From: Hormiphora californensis
Lineage: Eukaryota > Ctenophora > Tentaculata > Cydippida > Pleurobrachiidae
Direction: 5' to 3'
NCBI GenBank assembly: GCA_020137815.1
Contig: CM035360.1
Location: 2,384,077 to 2,448,076, forward strand
Length of the DNA stretch: 64,000 nt
Shown: in pieces, positions 46,256 to 56,477 of the stretch
Numbering within the stretch: the first letter of the stretch is position 1
Layout: every line of letters begins with the position of its first letter
Made by a program: the position numbers and the translations under genes
The notes under the pieces: model-generated
Database searches by the model: none
Told to the model about the DNA's origin: nothing
Seen by the model: only the letters and a program-made list of their open reading frames with translations

Positions 46256-48914
46256 ACAATTGGATACCCCTCTTATTGACTACTCCCCTGTCTCACCCAA
46301 CCTCACCGGGAGGGTTCCTTTGGTACATGGTGTACCTAGCAACATGTTCCTAGTAACCAGATGCAACCCCCTAGTAACCAGATACAACCTCCTAGTAACC
46401 AGATGCAGCCCCCTAGTAACCAGATGCAGCCCCCTAGCAACATACCTAGCAACCAAATGCAGCCTCCTAGTAACCAGATGCAGCCTCCTAGCAACCAGAT
46501 GCAGCCCCTTGGTAACATGCCTAGTAACCAGATGCAGCCCCCTAGTAACCAGATGCAGCTCCCTAGCAACATGCCTAGTAACCAGATGCAGCTCCCTAGC
46601 AACATGCCTAGTAACCAGATGCAGCTCGCTAGCAACATGCCTAGTAACCAAATGCAGCCCCCTAGCAACATGCCTAGTAACCAGATGCTGCCTCCTAGTA
46701 ACCAGATGCAGCTCCCTGGCAACCAAATGCAGCCCACGACTCAACAAATTATGCCCCCTCTATATCATATGGAGAGTGTTGGGGTGGACCACCGTGGACC
46801 CCCTCCCGGTAATGTTGGTTACGTAATGGGCAACATGGTTCGAATGGGTGGGCCAATAGGCAATGGAACAATGGATATGGGTCTGAATCGTCCCAATATG
46901 GTTCCAATGTCAAGGTTTCAAAATAATATGGACCCCATGGCAATGAACCAGTATGTTCCGAATGCAGTAGTAGGAAACATGAACTCCCTAGCAACTGTTC
47001 CAGGAAACATGAATTCCCTAGCAACTGTTCCAGGAAACATGAACTCCCTAGCAACTGTTCCAGGAAACATGAACCGCCTAGCAACTGTTCCAGGAAACAT
47101 GAACTCCCTAGCAACTGTTCCAGGAAACATGAATTCCCTTAGCAACTGTTCCAGGAAACATGAACCGCCTAGCAACTGTTCCAGGAAACATGAATTCCCT
47201 AGCAACTGTTCCAGGAAATATGAACTCCCTAGCAACTGTTCCAGGAAACATGAATTCCCTAGCAACTGTTCCAGGAAACATGAACCGCCTAGCAACTGTT
47301 CCAGGAAACATGAACTCCCTAGCAACTGTTCCAGGAAATATGAACTCCCTAGCAACTGTTCCTGGTGTTCCCATGACAACGTTTAGGCAAGGGGACAGAA
47401 ACGTTAAACTAGAACTATTTAGCAACACTAGGGCTACACTCCTGTCGAATAATTATCGAACTCCATTTTCCACAAATCCTCTTTCTGCACAATTTCCAAA
47501 CGTCGGAGTACGTGCAACATCCCCTAGCAACATGAGAGGAACATCCCCTAGCAACATGAGAGGAACACCCCCTAGCAACATGAGAGGAACACCCCCTAGC
47601 AACATGAGAGGAACATCCCCTAGCAACATGAGAGGAACACCTCCTAGCAACATGAGAGGAACACCCCCTAGCAACATGAGAGGAACACCTCCTAGCAACA
47701 TGAGAGGAACACCCCCTAGCAACATGAGAGGAACATCCCCTAGCAACATTAGAGGAACACCCCCTAGCAAAACCACAATTAACAGGGAAACACCACCAAG
47801 CAACCCCAGGGCAACAGTTGGCAAGTTGAATCTCCAGGGCAACACTGCAATGAACAACCTGGATAACATTTCACATTTCGTCCTTGGCCCTAGTAACTCT
47901 CCGTCTCCCATGACAACGGCAGGTTCCGTGACAACGGGTGGTTCTCCAAAGGGACCAATGACGCTAGGGTCTATGATTGGGAAGGGATCCACCCCAAGCA
48001 CTAACTCAACTCACTCCTCCTATAACCAGCCAAGAACGTTAGGTGGCCCAAACCCAAATGCTGTCCTTTCCCCAGCTCCCCCTCCAGTTTCTCGAGTCAG
48101 TACCCCACCATCATCCACTAACTCACCGGGGACTACTCCAGCTGGGGTCGCTAATAACTTTGCGGTGACAGGGGGACCACGATTATCTGGTAAACTGACA
48201 CCCACTACCCCTCTTGGTATGGCTCACAGGCCCATAATGACACCTAACATGCCAAGTAACATGGCCTTCAGAAACGGTGGCAGTCCAGGGTTTTACAACT
48301 CTCCAACTGGTTGTTTCGTCTCCTCAAACACTCCAAATTCGCCCTCTCCAGTCCAACAGCAGCAATTCTTCTCACCCACCACACCACGATACAACTCTCC
48401 CGGTGCTGCATCGCCAGGTGTTGCCATGGTTACACCGGGTGGGGATCAGAGGTTTGGTGCACCTCCAGGTGGAGATCAGAGGTTTGCATGTGATCAGAAA
48501 CCCCCAACACTTCACAAGTTCCAAGGGGGTAGGTTTCCAACTCCCTCCTCCTCCCCAGTCAGTTTATCCGAACAACAATGAACAGCGGCCAGCGAGAGAG
48601 GATCATTCTGCCGCGGCAACTCTCCCCCTCAGTCCCACCAAATGTTCCGATTTATCAGGCCTGTTGGTGGAGGGGTACCTGGTAATAGTGGTCCAGTTGC
48701 TACCGGCTTTCTAACCCCGCCCATCCCCCCGCCATCCCCTGCTGCACCGATCCAGGACACCAAACCAAAACGAACCCAAAAGAAGCCCAACATTAAAGCG
48801 AAATTGAAATCAAAGTTGAATCAGAATGCGAAGACTCTTGCTAAGAAATCGAGTGCCAATAACGGAGCGTTTGATGCGGATATGTTTCTGTCTCAGCTGG
48901 AGGATATAACTTAA
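46256..48914 (+). pseudogene. Repeat-rich, frame-broken 3' extension of the DIDO1-like gene
   Basis: Beyond the stop at 46255 the DNA still looks coding. A frame offset by one base at a C6 run (46247-46252) gives PPEQLDTPLIDYSPVSPN. Then three repeat arrays follow: PSNQMQP-type (21-bp units, about 46340-46740), GNMNSLATVP-type (30-bp units, about 46975-47365) and PSNMRGTP-type (24-bp units, about 47515-47770). A further Pro/Ser/Gly-rich stretch leads to a stop at 48581, and a Lys-rich end (KPKRTQKKPNIKAKLKSKLN) runs to 48914. Frame changes occur near 46250, 46350, 47137 (CCCTTAGC against CCCTAGC elsewhere) and about 48560. It may be the true C-terminal tail with sequence errors, or a decaying extension. 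Confidence 0.6.
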
Positions 48915-49891
48915 GAAGGGTGTGCTGCCCCGCCGCCCCTTTATACAGACAGACCGACTCTATATCAATCTATCATAATTATAATTTAGAATTAGTAATG
49001 TGTTAGTATATTGTGCGTAATTTGTATATAATATACATAATTATAATAGCAAATTCCAAATATGTTAATCTCACACTCATTTCCCCACACACACACACAA
49101 CCACTTATACAGCTCAGAACTAATTGTAATATATATAATGTTATAGGTTGTCTGTTGAATTCCGCTATGTAAATTGTTTTAATTTGAATACATGTTTACA
49201 GGTATCTAGAGAAGAAAAAAGAACAAATTCCTCTCCCTTGACCCCTCGAAATCTCTCTTTTATATTTATCTCACAGATCCTACTTTTTGGGGATGAAAAA
49301 AGTAAAATCAAGACACTGCCGGTCGGTCATGTGAACTTATATTTAAAAATAGTTTAACAAATTGAGCGAGAGAGAGAGAGAGAGCAGGGATTCATCTCCA
49401 TATATATATATTTAAGTTTTTAATATGCTTCCCTTCCTTTGATTATCTGAGGCACATTGTTTTACATCACACGTTAACAGCTGTACTGGTTTACATTAGA
49501 CACCTTTTTTACACACACTTCACACGGTGCACCTCTCACTGAGTCTCAGGAAGTTAGATGCTGTACCCAGTTTATTAAAATTATTAAACAGCGTCAAGAA
49601 CCTTTCTATTTGATTTTATAACGTTAAATAAATATTGTTTTTATTTGTTTGGTGAATAGGAGGAAATGAGTTCGGTAAAAAAGCCTTCAAATCCTAATTC
49701 TTGCAAAAGTTGAAGATTTGGCACGCGCAAATAAAAAACGCGCATTATTTCTATTACGCCGCGCAAGGTTTATTTATTTGAAATATTTTGACCGTGACTT
49801 GAAATTTCTTCCATCAAAAAATATTTTCGTCTGTTTTTTTTTTTCGTTCCTGCTCTGCCACTCTTTGGCGTGAATTACCGAACTCTAAGTC
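48915..49891. other. Intergenic, A/T-rich
   Basis: Likely 3' UTR of the DIDO1-like gene (ATAATATACATAATTATAAT region near 49030) followed by A/T-rich spacer up to the phosphatase gene. No gene seen. Confidence 0.5.
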
Positions 49892-51775
49892 ATGCTGAAG
49901 TTTTCTACTGAGACCAACGAAGTCCTTCCTGGTATTTTCGTATGCGGGAGAAGTCAAGTAACTTTGGATCGACTGGAAACGCACAAAATACGCACTATTA
50001 TAACTGTTATGGGCTGTAGACTAGGGTGTGCTATTTTTTCAAATGCCTAATTTAATTCAAAATTTCACTTGGTATCGGGTTAAATGAGCTCCTACGATCA
50101 TTCTAAAACATTTTATCACAAAGTTTTGGCTCTACCATGGCCCAGTTACGTTGGCACGAGCTATGCCCATATATGGGCATATTCATTTCAAAAAGTCTGT
50201 TTTAGGGCGTGATTTCGAACAAAACACATATTTAAATCGTCTCGTGACAACTTATACAACTGTTACTTTCAGTTTGAGTCTTCAGATATCCACTTTAAGA
50301 ACAAAAATAAAAATTTTTCTCCCTTTTTTTTCTTGCTAATTTTACCAACTTGCAGAATCGTGGGGACGAATTTTAATTTTTTTTAGTTTTTTCTTGGTGG
50401 AAATCAAATTTCGGTTGTAATCGACTAATTTTGGCCTGCGGAACACGATCCCGTTCATGAAAAAGCTCTCAAAATTTAAGAACATGTCCAAAATGAACAT
50501 TTTTTGTCAAAAATGGACGTTTTTTGTCAAAAATGAACATTTTTAGGTCAAAAATGAACTTTAGCATCATTTAATGATGCATATCAATTCTTGTCAGTTT
50601 CGAGGTGCTGAACACGATCCTGAACATAAAAAGTTGATATCAAGAACATGTCAAAAACTGGTGAAAACCACACATATTTCCCTGTTTTTACCATTTTTCG
50701 GTTAAAAACTACACTTTTTAAATCGCGATGCCAACGTAACTGACAAACACTATCTCGATTCTGTTTTGCTGACGTGATAGAGAATTGTCTATAGTTTCAC
50801 ATTAGCTAGATACTGAATGGCCTAGTCGAAAAAAATTTGAAATAGCACACCCTACTGTAGACTCCCCGAAAAGATAGTTTCTGAGGTTGATGAATATTAT
50901 ATATATTATTTCTTCAGTTGTGAAGATAATATGGGTGTTGATTTGTACTCCCAATTTCCTAACTTTGTTGAATGGATCACTGAGGGATTGAAAAACGGGC
51001 CGGTTTTAGTGCATTGTGCCGCGGGATTTTCACGAAGTGTCTCCGCTGTTATTGCTTATATGATACCAACATTTGGTATAACATTTGAAAAATCGCTAGC
51101 TGTGATTCAACAGAGGAGACCGCAGGCAGGGCCAAATCTTGGGTTTAGAGAACAACTTCGAAAATGGGCGGTGGAGCAGTTGTCTAAACCTTGGATTGCT
51201 AATGACGCATATTTAGTTGCACAAAAAACTCATTCTACGGAGATCACGTGGGTCTTTTTCTAAGATAAGAAAAGTTGTTAATAGGAGGGAGGGGCGCTGC
51301 TTTCTGTTATAAAACATTTTCTACCACTTTTAGGAATGGATGAAGTATTACCCTGATTTATTCATCAGTGGTATTCACTACACAAAGCCATTCTATCTTG
51401 AAGCCCATCAAATTAAAACTGTGCTGACCCTATACGAGAAACCCTTGCCACATGAGCCAAAAATGAAGGGAATTGTCGATTATCAACACGTTAAAATCTA
51501 CGATTGTTCGGTTGAGGATATGAGTCCAGTTTTTTCCTAAAATCAGCAAAGTTATCGCTGATGGTCTGAAGAAAGGCCGTGTATTGGTTCACTGTCAAGG
51601 CTGGAATGTCACGGAGTTCATCATGCAATAATCTGCTTTATTATTGACACCTTCAATGTGGACTACTACACTGCACTGAAGTCATGTTAAAATCAACCAT
51701 CCTCTAGCTCACCCCAATACTGGGTTTCACGATCAGTTGGTTAGAGTGGGAGGCAGGAGGTGAAGGGAAGGTGGG
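49892..51775 (+). pseudogene. Tandem dual-specificity protein phosphatase, interrupted by a hAT-like element
   Basis: Cys-based phosphatase (DUSP family, acting on phospho-Ser/Thr/Tyr). Start ATG 49892 (MLKFSTETNEVLPGIFVCGR). Coding runs to 50021, is interrupted by 50022-50862, and resumes in frame (LPEKIVSEVDEYYIYYFF) if that segment is removed. The catalytic loop is VLVHCAAGFSRSVSAVIAYM, matching HCxxGxSRS, with a candidate general acid in EDNMGVDLYSQFP; the first domain ends near 51263. A second domain begins WMKYYPDLFISGIHY (51340) but is broken by about four one-base shifts (near 51534, 51600, 51633 and 51690); its loop is recognisable as HCQ-AGMSRS only across a shift. The first domain may be functional if the insertion is spliced out; the second looks dead. 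Confidence 0.75.
50022..50854. mobile_element. 833-bp hAT-like nonautonomous element inside the phosphatase coding region
   Basis: Perfect 15-bp terminal inverted repeats TAGGGTGTGCTATTT, with partial extension, and a perfect 8-bp target duplication CTGTAGAC (50014-50021 and 50855-50862). Length of duplication and TAGGGTG ends fit the hAT superfamily. No transposase. Sequence is A/T-rich with repeated AAAATGAAC-type words near 50480-50560. A GT at 50026 and the AG at 50859-50860 inside the target duplication would splice it out leaving the frame intact. Confidence 0.93.
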
Positions 51776-52205
51776 TACCCACTAAAAAATACCGCTGGTT
51801 TAAACGAAGGATTGTGGAAGAGTGGAAGGCTGGAGACAGGAACTTTCAATATTTTGCTAAGATATTGAGTGAGAGGGATGAAGGGGGAGAGGGGGAGAAG
51901 GAGAGGGTGAATCCTCCACTCCAATAGTAACCACTGCGACGGAGTGAAATTTTATTTGTTTTATATTTCTTGTTTTAAATGTGTGTTTTATTTTATAGTA
52001 AGTAGAGAATTGTGAATGATGTTGAACTGGATTTATTCTTTCAGAACTTGTGTTTGTTTATTGATTGGCACATTTCATACCTCTTTGGATCTAACCCTAA
52101 TCCCCTCCCATCTGTGTTTTAGTTAAACCCTTGTAATCTATGTTAACCCCCTCCTCTGTGTGCTAACCCCTACTCCCTTGTCAACCCCCTTGTCAACCTT
52201 CACTC

Positions 52206-52648
52206 CCCCTAAATATAGTATATGGATTGGAGATGGGCGTTACAGTGGATTCCTTGTGCCCTGTGTGTTAACCTCCCCTCCTCTCTGTGTTAACCCCCTC
52301 TCCTCTATGTAATGTGTAGTGTTAACCTCCAATCCCTCTGTATAGTATATGGATTGGAGATGGGTGTTACAGTGGATACCATGTTCCCTGTGTGTTAACC
52401 TCCCCTCCTCTCTGTGTTAACCCCCTCTCCTCTATGTAATGTGTAGTGTTAACTCCCACTCCCCCTCTGTATAGTATATGGATTGGAGATGGGCGTTACA
52501 GTAGACCCCTTGTTCCCTGTGTGTTAACCTCCCCTCCTCTCTGTGTTAACCCCCTCTCCTCTATGTAGTGTGTATTGTTAACCTCCAATCCCCCTATATA
52601 TAGTATATGGATTGGAGATGGGCGTTACAGTGGATACCTTGTGCCTGG
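52206..52648 (+). repeat. ~121-bp tandem repeat, 3.5 copies
   Basis: Units contain TATAGTATATGGATTGGAGA followed by TGGGCGTTACAGTGGAT, then CTGTGTGTTAACCTCCCC and CTCTGTGTTAACCCCC. Copies differ by a few substitutions and small indels. The last partial copy runs into CTCCCTACAG and an open stretch PRFKGYGLTAPLLEGEDEGE ending at about 52754. Confidence 0.88.
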
Positions 52649-53281
52649 GTCTGTCCCTCCCTACAGCCTCGATTCAAGGGGTACGGTTTAACTGCACCAC
52701 TTTTGGAGGGGGAGGATGAGGGAGAGGGATCCCTGTCAGCACTAAGTAAGTAAAAACACTGTGAAGAGTGAACTTTTGTACGGTCAGATCCCCCTAGCAG
52801 CATGCCGCCCGGTAAATTCCGACTGTTTTTATTTTCACTTTTTATGATTTTTATCTACCTGTCAAGTACCATCCTCCTAAATACGATGCACAATTCTCTC
52901 CCCTCCACCCCTTTTTCATGCTTTAATACCAACCCACACATTTTTTATTGGCGTGCCTTTTCCCTGGGTTTATTTCCGACTGAATTCCCAAAATAACTCG
53001 CCCGGGCGGAGTGTGTGTGTAACTGCAATTCTGAAGCACCATGTAATTTGTATACTCTCCACACTGTCTTCTGGTGAAAGCACTCATATCATACACTGAG
53101 CGTTGTACAAAATAGTGCAAGCATCCGTAATCCAAAGTAAAACAAAGACGATTGGAAATTTAGAAACTAAACTTACGACAGCTAATTAAATCGCATGCAA
53201 ACTGAAATTGTTCTACTGTTTTTGAAAAACTCTTGCACATCGTACATGTCCATAAAATAACACTTCCATTATTTACCCTCA
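52649..53281. other. Intergenic
   Basis: A short open stretch to about 52754 (see the tandem repeat) and then A/T-rich sequence with no gene recognised. The downstream part is the 3' side of the Pro/Glu-rich gene. Confidence 0.45.
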
Positions 53282-55942
53282 TTATGGTATTACTGGAGAG
53301 ATAATCACAGGTCCAGTAGCCAAAATAAACTGGTTCCCTGACACCACACTGACAGGACCCTCAGCAAGCATGGTCAGCACAACCTGGGTCCCTCCCATCA
53401 GGTTCATACTCATCTCCACCATGGGGGGCTCATCTACCATCTCCTCCAAATCCTCCGCCAAGTCCTCCAACTCATCCAAACCCTCTGCGAGATCCTCGAG
53501 GGACCCACCCAGTGTTATCTTACCGAACCCTCGTTTAACGGAATCAATAATTGAGTCAAAGAAGGACGGTGATTCCGGTGGTAGGTCCCCGATCCCCGAG
53601 TCTGCATCTTCTTCTTCTGGGTCCTCCACAGGTTCCGTAGCTGGGGTAGGTTCTTCTCCAGGTTCCGCACCAGGTTCAGGGGTGTTTGGTACTGGGTGAA
53701 AGCATGTCCCATAAAGGAAGCCTTTCTCTTCAGGTTCCGTTGGTTGAGACTCGGGAATTATGGGATCAATTAGCGGTTCTGGAACAGGTAGTTCAGGAAC
53801 AGGAACTGGGTCAATTGGTTGCTCTGGAACAGAAATTGGTTCAATTGGTGGCTCTGGTTGGATGTCAGGTTCAGGTAGTGGGCTTGACGCTGCAATGGGG
53901 GTCGGTTCAACAAGTGTCACAGATTTTGTAAGGGTCTCAGGAGTAGGTTCTTTTGGGGGCTCTGGGGTCGCCTCTTTTAGCGCCTCTGGAGTGGGCTCGG
54001 GTGTCGGCTCTTTTGGGGGTACAGGAAAAGGCATTTTTGGTGGCTCCGGAGTTGGCTCTTTTGGTGGCCCGGGTGTCGGCTCTATTGGTGGCTCAGGAGT
54101 CTGAGTTGACACTGCAATGGGGACGGGTTCAAGAATTGCCACAGATCCTGCAGGAGCCAAGGGCTCCGGAGTCGCTTCTTTGAGGAACACTGGAGAGGGT
54201 TCTGGTGTCGGTGCTTTTGGGGGCTCTGGGGTCGCTTCTTTTGGGGGCTCTGGGGTCGCTTCTTTAGGGGGCTCTGGGGTCGGTGCTTTTGGTGGCTCTG
54301 GAGTCGGCTCTTTTATCGGTTCTGGGGTCGGCTCTTTTATCGGTTCTGGGGTCGGCTCTTTTGTCGGTTCTGGGGTCGGCTCTTTTATCGGTTCCGGAGT
54401 CGCATCTTTTGGGGACTCTGGGGTCGGCGTTGTTGGGCGATCAGGAGTTACTTCTTTTGTTGGTAAAGGAGGAGAAGGTATTACTATCAGCTCTGGCTCC
54501 ACTTCAACTTCTGGTGCCATAAACACAGGCTCATCAGTCTCAGTTTCTGGTTCTGTCACTGGTTCCTCAGGCTCCACCTCAGGACTTGGTTCTCCCTTGA
54601 AACACGACCAAAAACCCCTCGGTTCTGTAGTAGGCTCCGGTTCAGTAGGCTCCGGTTCAGTAGGCTCCGGTTCAGCTGGAGGTTCTATTTTTGGTGTCTT
54701 TGCCTCTACCGGCCCTTGCACCTCTTCAAGCTGTGGAGAGGGCTCTCGAATAGGCTCCGGAGTTGCTTCTGGCACAGCAATTGTTGAAGGAACCGGGGAA
54801 GGCTCTGGAGTTAGCGATATTACTGGATCTACCACCGGTTCTTGATCTGGTTCTATAACAACAGGTGTTGGCACAGACTCAACAATCACAGTTTCTGGTT
54901 CTATGACGGGATCTGGATCTGGGATGAGAGGCTCGGGTTCAGGACTTGGTTCAGCCCTGCTGAAACATGTTGACCAAAATCCTTTTGGTTCTGGTGCAGG
55001 TTCAGGTTCAGGTGGAGGTTCTACTTCTGACTCTGGCTCTTCAGGTGCCGGCTCCGGCGGCTCTTGCTGGACTACCGGTTCTAGCTCAACTACCGTTTCT
55101 GGCTCAATTACCGGTTCTAGCTCAACTACCGTTTCTGGCTCAATTACCGGTTCTAGCTCAACTACCGTTTCTGGCTCAACTACTGGTTCTGGTTCTCGTA
55201 GTTTATCTTCGGTTTCAGGCGATGGATCTATTGTGGGTATCTCAACAACAGGTTCCTCGACCACCGGAAGCTCCGGAGTTGGCTCGTCAACAAGTTGTTG
55301 CTCCTCCACCGCAGAATAGAACGTCACACTTTTATCGTCACCAGGGGATTTCTTCTTCTTTTTCTTTTTGCCAAACTTTTTCATGGCCTTCAAAAAACCG
55401 AAGCTTTTAGAGGCAGACTTACCTGCCTTTTCCGGTTCCAGAGATTCAGGCTGTGGGTCAGGCTGTGGGTCAGGCTGTGGTTCAGGTGTCATAGATCTCT
55501 CAGGTTCAGCCACAGGAGATTGTTCTTCAGCCATTATTTCCAATAGCTCAGTTTTGTTTTCTGCTGCGTCAGCGAGTAAAAATCCAAGTGTGTCCTCTGC
55601 GTCTTCTTCAGGTTCGCTCTCTGCAGCAGATATTTCTTTTTCCGGTTCTTGTTGCTCGGGATTTTTCTGGAATATTCTAAGAAAGTTTTCAAACAAATTA
55701 GATTCTTCGACTGGCTGCTTCTGTTTAGGAACTGGTTCCTCTTCTTCGACTGGTTGTTCCTGTTTAGGAACTGATTGCGCTTCAGATGCTGCTTCTTCAA
55801 CGGGTGGTGTATCTTCTAGTGTGGCTAGTTCGTCTTCAATTTCTCTCCGTACCCAAGGTGTTATCATAGGCGTGGGAATTTCACTTTTCTCGATTTCTAA
55901 GATAAACAGCTGGCCGCCATCAGAAAATGTCTGGTAGGGCAT
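53282..55942 (-). CDS. Unknown Pro/Glu-rich repetitive protein with three GF(W/L)xxCF modules
   Basis: Single open frame of 886 aa, ATG at 55942 (MPYQTFSDGGQLFILEIEKS). I do not recognise the family. The N-terminal ~70 residues are mixed, then acidic. A basic segment near residue 190 reads SFGFLKAMKKFGKKKKKKKS. The bulk is Pro/Glu repeats (EPETVVELEPVI; KEPTPEPPKEATPEP). Three spaced modules share an aromatic-cysteine core: GFWSTCFSRAEPSPEPEP, GFWSCFKGEPSPEVEP and GFLYGTCFHPVPNTPEP. The C-terminus has an acidic leucine-rich helix (LEDLAEGLDELEDLAEDLEE) and a hydrophobic, uncharged end (FILATGPVIISPVIP). No signal peptide or clear membrane helix. It may be a disordered scaffold. The 2.66-kb uninterrupted frame and strong compositional bias on one strand support coding; low complexity also keeps the opposite frames open. 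Confidence 0.72.
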   Translation of the reverse strand: MPYQTFSDGGQLFILEIEKSEIPTPMITPWVRREIEDELATLEDTPPVEEAASEAQSVPKQEQPVEEEEPVPKQKQPVEESNLFENFLRIFQKNPEQQEPEKEISAAESEPEEDAEDTLGFLLADAAENKTELLEIMAEEQSPVAEPERSMTPEPQPDPQPDPQPESLEPEKAGKSASKSFGFLKAMKKFGKKKKKKKSPGDDKSVTFYSAVEEQQLVDEPTPELPVVEEPVVEIPTIDPSPETEDKLREPEPVVEPETVVELEPVIEPETVVELEPVIEPETVVELEPVVQQEPPEPAPEEPESEVEPPPEPEPAPEPKGFWSTCFSRAEPSPEPEPLIPDPDPVIEPETVIVESVPTPVVIEPDQEPVVDPVISLTPEPSPVPSTIAVPEATPEPIREPSPQLEEVQGPVEAKTPKIEPPAEPEPTEPEPTEPEPTTEPRGFWSCFKGEPSPEVEPEEPVTEPETETDEPVFMAPEVEVEPELIVIPSPPLPTKEVTPDRPTTPTPESPKDATPEPIKEPTPEPTKEPTPEPIKEPTPEPIKEPTPEPPKAPTPEPPKEATPEPPKEATPEPPKAPTPEPSPVFLKEATPEPLAPAGSVAILEPVPIAVSTQTPEPPIEPTPGPPKEPTPEPPKMPFPVPPKEPTPEPTPEALKEATPEPPKEPTPETLTKSVTLVEPTPIAASSPLPEPDIQPEPPIEPISVPEQPIDPVPVPELPVPEPLIDPIIPESQPTEPEEKGFLYGTCFHPVPNTPEPGAEPGEEPTPATEPVEDPEEEDADSGIGDLPPESPSFFDSIIDSVKRGFGKITLGGSLEDLAEGLDELEDLAEDLEEMVDEPPMVEMSMNLMGGTQVVLTMLAEGPVSVVSGNQFILATGPVIISPVIP

Positions 55943-56477
55943 GGATTACTAATGTACCAACGACTACAAGTAAAATGTGTTGTTGAATTGATGTTGGTGA
56001 GCCCCGCAACATTGGGGAGAGTTATTGTGCATTCCCTTCGGGGAGGAGTGTTGAGAGGAATATTAAGAGAGAAATTAGAGAAAAAAGGAGAGATAAATAA
56101 GATAGAGAATGTATTATATGATCTAACATAGCATGGTCGTATACTCAAGATTTATGCTGTCACGGTATGCTTCAAAGTAAAAGGATAAGGTCAGCGCTCA
56201 CTCTTCCAAACCAGCCGATTAACAAAATGCATGACAAGATGAATATATTAGCGGAATAAAATGTATCAATTTATGACATTCAAAAGCAAGATGTTTACAA
56301 CTTTGTTCCGAATGAAAATAAAGACAGAGAACCCGGTGAATCGGATATAAAGCAAATAACAGGGTTATTGTTTAGCCAGGTCTCTGACTTCCTCAACATC
56401 GCCTGAGCTGAGACTGTGTCGAAGAGACTACGCTAAAGTATGAACAACTCAACTCAAAATTAGCTAAGTTTCACAGT
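55943..56477. other. Intergenic between two minus-strand genes
   Basis: A/T-rich; must contain the promoter of the Pro/Glu-rich gene and the 3' UTR of the GPCR gene. No feature recognised. Confidence 0.45.

Noticed and set aside
46280-47428. Minus-strand frames such as CIWLLGG and REFMFPGTVA repeats
   Set aside because: Shadows of the 21- and 30-bp coding-like arrays on the plus strand.
53370-55937. Plus-strand Gly/Ser-rich open frames opposite the Pro/Glu-rich gene
   Set aside because: Complement of Pro/Glu codons; the minus-strand frame is the only one running the full length.
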